DNA from: Zygnema circumcarinatum
Lineage: Eukaryota > Streptophyta > Zygnematophyceae > Zygnematales > Zygnemataceae
Direction of reading: 5' to 3'
Length of the DNA: 50,174 nucleotides
Assembly (NCBI GenBank): GCA_037447605.1
Contig: CM074814.1
Coordinates: 1,153,654-1,203,827, forward strand
A program made the position numbers and the translations under genes. Under the pieces are notes generated by a model. That model did not search any database. It had not been told where the DNA came from and saw only the letters and a list, made by a program, of their open reading frames with translations. Each line of letters begins with the position of its first letter. Position 1 is the first letter of the stretch. This document shows, piece after piece, positions 37,101 through 49,356 of the stretch.

Positions 37101-37887
37101 TGGTGAACACCGGCATGCCTACATTGAAGTGGGGATCTTCGAAATTGACATGACCAAACCTGCACCATATTAGCAGCACAAGCTTTAAGTTTAACAACTC
37201 TGCGATAATGGCTTCAACAAGTTCTATTCTTCCGCTAAATGTGATTTCACGACGCCTCCTCTTAAAAGCTGACGGGCTTCAAACAATGACTCACATGTTC
37301 AAGAAGTTCACCGTTTGGTCGCTTACAACCTGAAATTGCACTGGACGATCATTTAAACAATACCGACGCAGGATTTCAATGGTTCGAACAAGTGTGGAGC
37401 GAGATGGTTTGTTTTCATGAAATAAATCTCCTCCCAGGAGAATAAAATCAACCTGCCAAGAATCGACAACATTAGCTCAAACCAGACCATTTAAGTTACC
37501 AAACCGAGGATAAATTGTAAGCATCGATGTTCACCAGAGAGGGCAAGCCACAAAATTCAAAAGAAAAGCAAGTCTTCAAAGGTCTTAGAGAAGCTTGTGG
37601 ATGTGAGGTTAATAAGTTCAGGGGAGAAATTCTCACCTCACGCCTCTCAGCAATGCTACAAATTTCCTCAAACGCAGAAAATGAATCATCTCGCCGAAGC
37701 TCATCCTTCTCCATGTAACCAAGATGACAGTCTGTCGCCACCAGGATTCGAAACAAGTCTCCTGTATCACTGAATTCACAACACACAAAGTTTTCAACTC
37801 GAAGCTTATCCTTTAAAATACTAGACAACTGTAACCCAAGCACGTGAAGAATCCTCCTTACCTTGTTGGTTCAATCGAGTCCCCCAT
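31176..37887 (-). CDS. MRE11: Double-strand break repair nuclease MRE11
   Basis: Mn-dependent exo/endonuclease of the MRE11-RAD50-NBS1 complex; acts in break resection, meiosis and telomere care. Twenty-two exons: 37887-37862, 37769-37637, 37452-37295, 37159-37069, 36895-36776, 36566-36498, 36390-36299, 35775-35673, 35473-35366, 34935-34873, 34751-34680, 34503-34426, 34336-34274, 34157-34091, 33900-33821, 33672-33559, 33418-33338, 32899-32789, 32478-32210, 31929-31800, 31669-31445 and tentative 31208-31176; about 761 residues (Arabidopsis 720). All phosphoesterase motifs are seen: [48 protein letters not shown]. The MRE11 cap region follows ([20 protein letters not shown]). The tail has [10 protein letters not shown] and an acidic Ser/Asp stretch. 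Intron 5 starts GC instead of GT. The last 11-codon exon is a guess. Confidence 0.95.
36655..36725. repeat. GA-rich tract in MRE11 intron 5
   Basis: Purine-rich GGGGGAGGG/GAGAGA stretch on the + strand. It lies in the same intron that starts with the non-canonical GC donor. Confidence 0.85.
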
Positions 37888-38284
37888 GGCGGTGACCGAA
37901 AGCAGCTGCAGAGATGAAAACTGGCAACTTGAAATAGACTTCAAGCAAAACTCTTGGAACGGAAAAGCCTGCAAGGTGATATTGCAATACGGCTACTCTC
38001 CACCTCCGCTGTGCAGAATTGCAGCCCTTTACTTTTTAACCAGCCAGCTCCACAAGCGCTAATGATAATCCCTCTCCACAGCACGAGAATCTAAGTAGAA
38101 TACTCTCAACGCGCTCCTAATTGAGTCACTGTTTGGCGCCAGCAAACAGTTTCCTCCAGAGCCGAAGCTCCTGAACGACACACATCTTCAGAAGCAAACT
38201 CCTCAAAAGTAAAGGGCCTCTTCAAGCCTGCGAGGAGCAGAAAATCCCTCATCCTCTCCACTCTGATCAGGAAAGCAGAGCAGC

Positions 38285-38320
<36 letters not shown>

Positions 38321-38489
38321 GAGAGGCGTGACGTGACAGCGAACGTCACAGAAAGCCGAGCGTAGAGCGCGGCTGCACTCACTCGCAGGAGAGGGCGAAG
38401 GCTCCCACTGACACGTGCCTCTCTCCTTGTCTTCTCAGGGTCTTCCCTCCTTGCAACTTATCTGCCGCGCAGGCGCTCTTGGAGCAGCC
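37888..38489. promoter_or_regulatory. Shared 5' region of MRE11 and NAD-isocitrate dehydrogenase genes
   Basis: 602 bases between divergent start codons. Contains a (GA)n tract at 38284-38326, TGACGT at 38329-38334 with its inverted copy ACGTCA at 38343-38348 (bZIP/TGA-type sites), and CACGTG at 38412-38417. The inverted pair of TGACGT sites lies 9 bases apart. Roles are inferred from position. Confidence 0.5.
38284..38326. repeat. (GA)n microsatellite
   Basis: Near-perfect GA dinucleotide run of 43 bases with one GC interruption, between the divergent MRE11 and IDH genes. Confidence 0.95.
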
Positions 38490-41311
<2,822 letters not shown>

Positions 41312-42420
41312 CCCACACTCTATCGGATGTTGATTTCCAACTTAGGTCATCTTTTATTACACATCTCATCACGTACAGGGTGCTCCTGGTGTCTTTCAAG
41401 AGGGATACCGGAAGCAGAACTTTAGAGGCAGCCGTAAGTCATAAGCCTCTTTCAATAATTGGACATCTCGAGTAGGGTGAAGACAGGTGGAGAGAGCCCG
41501 ATCGACATATTTCAGCTTGAGGTATGGGCATGTGCAGTATCAGTCTGTATATTGGACAGTTTGCAGCCAATAAAGGCCAAGCGTGGAGCAGCAAAGGACC
41601 TCTCATATCTGCAATATGACACTTCTGCCCTTCTCATAGCTCCACTCTGTGGAGGGTACCCCATTTCTATCCATTGGCCCTTCGTGGGGAGGTCATGGCC
41701 ATGTTCTTTGTGTTGGGCGGGGAACCGGGCTAAGGGAGAGAAGTGGGAAAATAATGGAACACTGGTCACTCGTGCGACTGCTCCAAACGGTAGGTGTGAT
41801 TTGTATGACTGGGACTGGGACTGGGACTGGGGCCCACAAAAAGTAAATAATTCCTTAGATCGACTAGAGTCAGGATTCAATGAAGTCAAATAAAGAAATA
41901 TTAAGGCCATAAAACATTTACAGTAGGGCGTGGCAGACTCTACAAAATCTTACGAAATGCGTTACGAAAAAAAGGGTGTTACGTAGGTACTCCGCCGCTG
42001 GAGGAGCGCTATCTTACTGGAGTACTCGTTCTGGTATCAAACTGTCTACGTATTTCCCGCTGTTCAAGACTCGTAATTTTTAGTATTTCTCGCATGTGAA
42101 TGCCCTTTCCATGCCATCGTCCCGTTCAGTAAATTTCACGTTAAACAGCGCGTAGCCCTTGTTTTCTAGTGGTAGGGCAAACAACGCACGCCGTACCATG
42201 CAACCCTCAAATTCTTTCCGCGCTTTTTAGGAGCCATCCATCCGTGAGCACTTTTTCGGAAAAAGTTTTGTTTTTGACCACACACGTGCAAGCTGTGGCG
42301 ACCATTGGCCCTCGCCCTGCCCGACCGCCCTCCGCACCGGGCGCCACAAACTTCGGGAAACCGCGCGGCGCCGCGGGGTTGAGCGTGAGGCCAGGAGAGT
42401 CGGCGCGACGCCGTTCTGAA

Positions 42421-42453
42421 ACCGCGCGGTTAACTGCGCGGTTAACCGCGCGG
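42421..42453. repeat. CpG-rich nested palindrome ACCGCGCGGTTAAC upstream of HSF
   Basis: Three CCGCGCGG or CTGCGCGG cores are separated by GTTAA, so that the block reads nearly the same on both strands. It lies about 225-255 bases before the first HSF ATG in a CpG-rich stretch. Confidence 0.8.
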
Positions 42454-42497
42454 AAACCGACCGGGTACCCCCATGCTCAAGCCAGCTGCGTAGCCGC

Positions 42498-42660
42498 CGG
42501 AGGGAGAGGGAGTTGGAGAGAGAGAGGAGGGAGAGTGACAGGGAGAGGGAGGGAGAGGGGAAGGGAGAGGGAACACGGAGGAGAGGGAGCGAGAAGAGGA
42601 AGGGAGGGGAGGACAGAAGGTAAGGGAGAAAGGAGGCCAAGGGAGAGGGGGGAGAGGAGG
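42498..42660 (+). repeat. GA-rich leader tract before HSF
   Basis: About 160 bases of GGAGAGGGAG-type sequence directly upstream of the HSF start, on the sense strand. Typical of plant 5' untranslated regions with GAGA-like elements. Confidence 0.8.
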
Positions 42661-42677
42661 TGGGAAGAGGAGGATCC

Positions 42678-44708
42678 ATGCCGACACGTGAGGGTAAGGC
42701 GAGCCAGCAGCCGCTTCTGTGGGCGCACGCCATGGATGTAAACGGGCATCGGTTTGGAGGTGCAGGAGGGACGTCTGTCGCGGCAGGAGATAGAAGCTCT
42801 TATACTCCGCAGCCCATGGATGGCGTGCAGACAAACTCGCCCCCTCCATTTTTGACAAAGACATATGACATGGTGGAGGACCCTGCGAGTGATAGTGTGG
42901 TGTCGTGGAGCAGCGGGAACAACAGCTTTGTGGTGTGGAACCCGCCGGAGTTTGCAAGGGACCTTTTGCCGAAGTACTTCAAGCATAATAATTTCTCAAG
43001 CTTCGTGCGACAGCTGAACACTTATGTGAGCTTTTCTCTGCTCATGACATTCCTGCCATTTTCGTGCTCTAGGGCTACATGCGCTGCGTGAGGTATCACT
43101 GAAGGTGATGGTGATGCTCCGTGCGTTGCAACAGGAAATCTGCTGATGAAAGATGTCTAAAAAAAATTGAGCATAGGGTATCTCTTTCGTTGTTTTGATC
43201 GTCCTGGCAGTTCCCAGTGAAGGCACGATTATCTCATTTGTGAAGCTGGCGGTGCTGCAATGGTTCACCTGTGTCTATGGGTAACAGTAAATTTTCCTGA
43301 GAAAGCAGTGTCAGTCCAAGAGCAACTCCTTGCACATGTACACATTCTCGAACCCAAGTTGGGAACAAAGATATGTTATTTCTCAATTAGTTGGTTCATC
43401 GCTGAATTCCCTTATGAGTGAGGAGTAGGATAAGCGGTTGCAGACGGGTCGATGACGGTTACTGTGCAAGAATGGATGGTATTGCAGGGATTCCGAAAGG
43501 TTGACCCTGATCGGTGGGAGTTTGCCAACACAGGCTTCCTCAGAGGCCAGCGTCACCTCTTGCGAACCATTCAGCGGCGGAAGCCAGTTGCGCAAAATGC
43601 ACAGCCATTAGCAGCACAGCCGCAGGGGGGAGGGGGGCAGGCAGTAGCACAGCCATCAAGCAGCCTGGCTGCATGCGTGGAGGTCGGGAAATTTGGATTG
43701 GAAGGAGAGATAGAGAGGCTGAAGCGTGACAAGAACGTGTTGATGCTGGAGTTAGTGCGGCTTAGGCAGCAGCAACAGTCTACAGAGCGTGAATTACAGC
43801 ATATGGCACAGCGCATGCAGGTTAACGAGCAGCGGCAGCAGCAAATGATGCAATTCCTTGCTAAAGCTATGCAGAATCCAAGCTTTTTAGCGCAGCTGGT
43901 TCAGCAGAACGAGAACAAACGGCAGGCCATGGTCCGTAAGAAGCGGAGGCTGCCAAAGCAAGATACAGACTCCAGCAGTGGTGGTGGACCTCCTCCTGAA
44001 GGGCAGCTTATCAAGTATACTCCACGAGATAATTCAGGGGACCCAATGCGCCTCTTTATGCCCTTCAATATGCCAGAGAATGCCGCCTCCTTGGACAATA
44101 GTAGTGCAGAATTTCTTCGCGAGTTGGAGAACATGCCTGACGATACGAATATGCGCTCGTCCAATGCCGCAGCAAGGCCCTCAGGTGTTACACTGGAGGA
44201 AATGATCCCTTCGCCTCCAACTTCAGAGACAGCTGCAGCCCCTCCAGCACCTGATTCCGTTCTGCCTAATGCGGGCATGGACCTATCTCAATCTTTGCTG
44301 GTGCATGGGGCCAAAATGGGTCCCCTTGGCCTGCCTGGAGACTTTTCAGACATGGGCCTGCCCCCGTCTCCAGGCAGGTCCCGTTCGGCGGATGCATCAG
44401 AGGATCACATGCCAATAGATGATGATACGAGCGATCTGGCTGTGCCGATTGCAGATGCCGATGTGGCAATAGGTATGCCAAATGACGTCTTTTGGCAGCA
44501 ATTCCTGAATGAAGGCCATGCTTCAGCAAGTCCCGACGGCCTCCGAGAAGGTGACCTTACAGCAAGCTCGGACGGTCAGGATGATCCAGAAGGAAATGGC
44601 ACCTGGTGGGCCGATAGCATGGTCCCTATGGATGGGAGTAGGGTGGCTGGTCATATGGACAAGCTGGCTGAGCAAATGGGACAGCAAAAGTTGGGGCAGC
44701 CGGTCTAA
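42678..44708 (+). CDS. HSFA1: Class A heat-shock transcription factor (HSFA1-like)
   Basis: Master-type activator of heat-shock genes; binds GAA/TTC repeats as a trimer in the nucleus. Two exons, 42678-43025 and 43488-44708, give 522 residues. The intron falls after [10 protein letters not shown] inside the DNA-binding domain, the hallmark site of plant HSF genes. The DNA-binding domain is about residues 55-149 ([14 protein letters not shown] to [10 protein letters not shown]). The heptad region HR-A/B is about 182-260, Gln-rich, with the class A insert. The nuclear signal VRKKRRLPK is near 265-273. An AHA activation motif [12 protein letters not shown] is at about 445-456. The C-terminal [13 protein letters not shown] looks like a nuclear export signal. 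The ATG at 42732 has a far better Kozak context (GCCATGG) and would give 504 residues. Confidence 0.95.
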
Positions 44709-46264
44709 AACTTTCGGCGCAGCGCCCTCCATTTCCTCAGCGGCTCTTGTCTTCCGCTCACACTTCTGCCTTTCTCCCTTATGGACGATGTACAGTGCAG
44801 GACTTCCAGAAATGCTTCCACGAGGACTGATGGAATTTGGATTGGGTGGTGAACGTCAGCTCACTGCCTCAAAGTTAGTGTGTCCAAAGAAGGGCCAGGG
44901 AACGCATAGAGTATGTGTATGACTAAGGAGACGGTAGCTAATCACCATCATCTGTTGTCTTTTTTGAATTCTTTGAGTCTTACTCACCAAATAGTCACCG
45001 GAATCTTCCGTACAGTATGAAGCTCTGTGTCTTAGCGAGAAGTCGAGGATTGTGCGGTCTACTTGGTTAATCACGTACCGATAAGCAAAATGTCTACTTC
45101 CTGGACATTCCACTGCACAGGCAGTCATCGTTCGCATTGGTTCTGCAACTCCAAATAAGCCTTTGGGCGGTGGTAAATGCTTTTAGCGCCCCACCTGGTT
45201 GCGGAAAGTTGTAGGTGTAGTTCCCTGATTCATCGTTTTTGTTTTGTAACAAACTGTGTCAGCACGGTCGTGTGATACTCTACTCCACTTATTAATATGT
45301 CTACACAAAAGGAGCCCGTCGCCAACACTTTAGCTGATTGCCTTTGAATTGTGGTCCACTTCCATAGTGTGAGGTTTCGTCTCCTATCAGTGCTATGGTT
45401 GATTGGCAGCTTCCCTCAATGTCAGTTCTGGAACTTTATTAGTATTAGCTTCATCTTTTCAAACTATCGATCAAACTCCAGCAGGGTCGCAGCTTCATGG
45501 GATGAAACAATCAAAAAGAACGGAGGAAGGAAGGGACCTACATAACAAACAGAAACAATATGCGACGAACGGCAAATCTAACTAAGCCAAACGAAACTAA
45601 ACTACAGCAATTAAACTATCCAAGTTAGTTGGACTGGTCAGGGAGGAAGTACAAGCGAGGGTTGGCAAGGGAGCGAAGATAACACAGTAGCGACTGTTGC
45701 AAGAGAACGATCGTTTTATTATGTCCTCATCCACATCCACTAACGAGCTAGATTATCAGAGTTCCAGGGTTAGCGTTAAGGGCTTCAGAGTTAGGGTTCT
45801 ACCTACTGTAGTTGAAACAAAGTGACTCGCTATGTTAGTTCAGAGCATGCAAATGTGGATAGGCGGTTGATGCCAGTGGGCAGAATGGGGGATCCAATGT
45901 TTCCACACATCGACTCTCCTTGCTTGGCTATACATACATTAACTTCCAATTTTCAAAAAGTTTGACGATACGAATAAACCTGGAGCTAATGAAGTGCCAG
46001 AGTTGAAAAGTAAAGCTTGCTGGATGCTGCAGTTTCTCCTATGACGATAGCTGATGTATGCCGCCCTCATCGCATGCATCCATAGGATTTCTTTGGCAAT
46101 ATCAGATACAGATCTACTCTCAGATGGACAACCAACAGTTGTACTGCCCTTGGTACTCCATTTACACGAGCTATCCTACCAAACAGAAGGTCAACTTGAA
46201 CTATTCACAGCTACCTCGTCAGATCAAAGGAGGCCAGGCCATTGAAAACCATATAGTCCTTGCC
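44709..46264. other. 3' intergenic region between HSF and CWC15
   Basis: Convergent 3' flanks. The HSF 3' untranslated region probably covers the first few hundred bases and that of CWC15 the last. About 45560-45610 has several AACTAA/AAACTAA repeats. An open + frame at 46058-46285 resembles nothing known. No RNA gene was recognised. Confidence 0.5.
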
Positions 46265-48594
46265 TTACTTCATGTACTTATTTAAGAACTTCCTATGGAA
46301 ATCACTGCGGATGGTGTCATTGATAAACCGTTTGGGCACCTTAAGCTCTCCCCTCGCTTGATTACGAAACACAACGTCATCGTCCCATCTGCACTCCAAC
46401 CCCTTGAGAGTATTGTGAGCCTTAAGCACTGTTTCAACATGTGCTGACTTTGGTTTCATCCCTCCCCAACCCCAAAGAAGAAACGGCACGATGTCTCTTT
46501 GTGGCTCTAACAGCTTACCATAAAGCTGACTGTGACAAAGTACACCAAAAAAATCACCCACATGCTTGCGAACTTCACTTGAATGAATGGAAATCAGCAG
46601 TGACTTCACAGAGTCTAGCTTCACAGAAGCTTCTGCTGTATTGAAAATTCACACACCTTCGCTTCACCGAAAAAGAACCCGTATTCATCAACGGATTTCC
46701 TCGCACCAATTCCGATTCTTTCACTTTCATCTCCTCTGCCTGTAGTTGCTTTTCCTGTTCCATACAACCGTGAAAATTCTTTGAGTTTGCAAAACTGCCG
46801 CAGACTCGTGCTGTCAATTGTACTTCATCACCTGCTCTAATCCTGCTCTACCGGTGTCCTATCGTCTTATAACCAGTTGGTTCCTTCAAAAGATGCATGC
46901 TGTCAGCCAAACGACCTAACGGTGAAACAAGCATGACAACAGGGTGAACATAACGACTTCGACAGATGCTCATATCAGGTATCGAAACCTAGCTTCGTAC
47001 AGATAAGCCAAGCCCTCAACCATTTCTCTGTCAGATGAAACGAACAACCAAACAAACAAATAGACACATGCCTTTTTTAATTTCTCCTCAGCACGCTCTC
47101 GTTTTATCCGCTCAAGCTCTGCAAGAAGATCAGCTGTATCATCCTCATCGTCGTCGTCGTCATCATCACTGCACGGCCCCCATATTCATAAGTTTGCTTT
47201 CATCTAACGACGTGGAATCTCTGTTGTTCTGCCGCTAAGAATGATTCCGCTAAGAAACAGAGCCCTGACATGCAGTCCTCAGGGCTAAATTCATTTATAA
47301 ACTTTGTGATTTGCCTTCAAACCTGTCATCACTCGCATCCTTGGCATCATCAGAATCGTCGGCGTCCAAGTTTTTCCGGCCACTCTCTCCTGCTTCCTTT
47401 TTCCCTGTTGGCATGCAACAGCAAATTATCAGCATCCCCTGAAAAAAAAAAGTCTGATGGCCTCGTTGAACACACAATTCACATCAGCACCCAATGTAAT
47501 ATTGACATATCCTTAACAAACAAACATTTCAACTTCTCCATGAACCCAGACTGGCCGAATCCGTAGACTGACGTCAACAAGCTCCAGTAGAACCTAGCAC
47601 CATGTTGGACCTACGGAAACTTTCTTCATAAACATTTTCTCATCCAAAAGACCCTGTAGGAAGTTCTGGAGTAACTACAGGTATGCGAAAGCCTTCATAC
47701 CACCCAGAACATTAAGACGAAAGGAAAACCCTAAACCCTAAAGGAGCAACAATGAAAATGCAGGAACGCTCAATTTCTCTTTGGAGGCCGCAGCTGAGTT
47801 TGCAGGGCCCTCTCATTACTATGGTGGCTCTAAATTAGAAAACACCATAAGAAGACCGCTAATGGCTCTTCTCAAGCTCCGATAATGACAGGCCCAATTT
47901 CCAATTTCCACAAACTCTTGAACTCTCCTTCCCACACTATGTTTCTCACCTGGTCCCTCTATTCGTGCCACTGACGATGATTTCCTCCGCACTTCTGCAA
48001 ATGAAAGATCAAAGGAACCCTATGATTCAGAACCAAAGTACTTTTTCAGCACTTTTTCTTCTTTGTTTTAAGAGGTTTGACATCTGGAGCGAGGACTGAC
48101 CTCCATCCCGCTCTTTGTCACGAACAGAAAAATGGCGGCGCTCGCGGTCATCGAGCTCGTCGCGCAAATTTCTCTTTCGCAGTTCGTCCTTATTGTCCTG
48201 GCCTTCAACTCTGGCGCCAAAGAAGACCTCCCGAACATTAGCAGAAGCTAAATTTGAAATGCCTCCAACAAGCTCGCTTAGCTTGACAGAAGCACACAAG
48301 GCCCAGAATTAAGATACTCATTTCTCAAACCAACACCCTGCATGGCGGCAAGAATTGGATGGAGGAGGGAAAAAGGGAATGACAGAGAGATAAAAAGGAA
48401 GTGAAAGAATGGGGGAGCGAGAGAGAGTCGGAGATGGAGAGATTACGACTGGCAGATGCTCACCTCTGCTTGAGCTTCGTATGGCTGGCAAGGTCTCGCG
48501 AAGAATACTTCTGGCTCGGCCCGAACATGCGCACCCCTCCCTGCTCCTCCCCGCCCTTGGCCGGTGCCCATGTCGGCCGGGCTGCCGTCGTCAT
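46265..48594 (-). CDS. CWC15: Spliceosome-associated protein CWC15
   Basis: Core protein of the PRP19/CDC5 complex in the activated spliceosome. Seven exons join in phase: 48594-48464, 48210-48101, 47994-47950, 47404-47323, 47168-47072, 46754-46657, 46388-46265, giving 228 residues (human CWC15 is 229). The start [15 protein letters not shown] is the family N terminus. Next come [33 protein letters not shown], a Ser/Asp-rich acidic stretch, [19 protein letters not shown] (a coiled helix), [13 protein letters not shown] and [17 protein letters not shown]. It ends [20 protein letters not shown] plus MK. Intron 5 begins GC rather than GT, which is fitting in a splicing-factor gene but probably chance. 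Confidence 0.96.
47725..47742. repeat. Telomere-type repeat in CWC15 intron 3
   Basis: AAAACCCTAAACCCTAAA is more than two units of the plant telomere repeat (CCCTAAA). It supports a green-lineage origin. It may also be a telobox read as an intronic enhancer, though that is inference. Confidence 0.8.
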
Positions 48595-48598
48595 GGCG

Positions 48599-48765
48599 GC
48601 CCCTCCTCTCCTCTCCTCTCTCTCGCTTCTCCACTCCTCTCCTCTCCTTTCCCTCTCCTCCCCTCTCCTTTCCTTCCCGTTCCCCTCTGCCTGCCCTCCT
48701 CCTCCTCCTCCTCCACTCTCCCCGTCCCTCCCTGTCTCCCTCGCCCTCCCTCCCTGGCCTTCCCT
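48599..48765. repeat. CT-rich tract (GA on the sense strand) at the CWC15 leader
   Basis: CCTCTCC and CTCCTC runs sit directly upstream of the CWC15 start codon, giving a purine-rich leader on the gene's strand. The long Arg/Gly/Glu open frame across it on the minus strand (48443-49147) is a composition effect and uses a different frame from CWC15. Confidence 0.85.
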
Positions 48766-49045
48766 CAGTGCTCAGCGGTCGACCCTGCTGAGTGTGAGCC
48801 GAGCGGCCCAGACCTAAACGGGGGCTCCATGCGGTACCTCCTCGTAGAACGGCCCGTTGAACCAGCTGCAACGCTAGCAGTGCAACAACGCTTAACATGA
48901 GTCTAGGTGTCTCTATTAGAAAAGTAGTGCGTCTCAGATTTGAAACTACCAATGAAAGATCGCCAGGTGCCATTGCTGACGTCGAAAGGCGGTTCACAGG
49001 CGAGATCAGCACACAGCTTTCTGCCGTACAGAACACCAGCGGCTC
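48766..49045. promoter_or_regulatory. Upstream region of CWC15
   Basis: 280 bases of mixed composition between the purine-rich leader and the hairpin repeat. It must include part of the CWC15 promoter. No specific box stands out. Confidence 0.35.
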
Positions 49046-49356
49046 CTCCGGGCGGTCGCGTTTGTCGTATGAGGAAAAAGGACGGTGCGCTGTGCTTGTA
49101 AAAACCAGCAGCTTCCGCGCTCGTTCGCAATGTGACCCGCGCCTCAAGAACTTAATTATTTAGGGTTGCAAAAGTTTAAGTATTCGCACAATCAATGCAA
49201 ACGAGCGAGCAGGCTGCTGGTTTCAAGCACAGCACACCGTCCTTTTTCCTAATACTGTACTGTACAGTACAGTACTGTACAGTACAGTACATTACAGTAC
49301 AGTACAGTACCTGGTACAGTACAGTACTGTACCACAAACGAGACCGCCCGGAGGGA
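49046..49356. mobile_element. Imperfect hairpin element with unequal arms
   Basis: The left arm (49046-49131) reads CTCCGGGCGGTCGCGTTTGT, then AGGAAAAAGGACGGTG and CAGCAGC...CGCTCGTT. The same blocks return in inverted order from 49356 down to 49194 (CTCCGGGCGGTCTCGTTTGT and so on). The right arm is longer because a TACAGTAC array lies between the GTTTGTGG and AGGAAAAAGG blocks. The spacer is about 62 bases. No target duplication was found. Confidence 0.7.
49255..49333. repeat. Self-complementary TACAGTAC microsatellite
   Basis: About 80 bases of CAGTA/CTGTA units containing many overlapping palindromes (TACAGTACTGTA). It sits within the right arm of the hairpin element. Confidence 0.9.

Larger units (their letters stand above)
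41312..42677. other. IDH 3' flank and HSF upstream region
   Basis: Probable IDH 3' untranslated region to about 41900, including four GGGACT repeats at about 41810-41832. From about 42290 the sequence becomes CpG-rich, and from about 42498 purine-rich, which I take as HSF promoter and leader. No clear heat-shock element (alternating GAA/TTC units) was found by eye. Confidence 0.5.

Noticed and set aside
41459-41893. 144-codon + strand frame with a DWDWDWDW run
   Set aside because: The run comes from a GGGACT short tandem repeat in the IDH 3' flank; no domain or splice context supports a gene.
42150-42200. tRNA-like stretch containing TCTAGTGGTAGGGC
   Set aside because: No T-arm (GGTTCGA) or anticodon stem follows at the right spacing. 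No convincing tRNA or rRNA gene was seen anywhere in the window.
48443-49147. 234-codon minus-strand frame with Arg/Gly/Glu-rich middle
   Set aside because: Overlaps CWC15 exon 1 in another frame and spans the purine-rich leader. Composition explains it.
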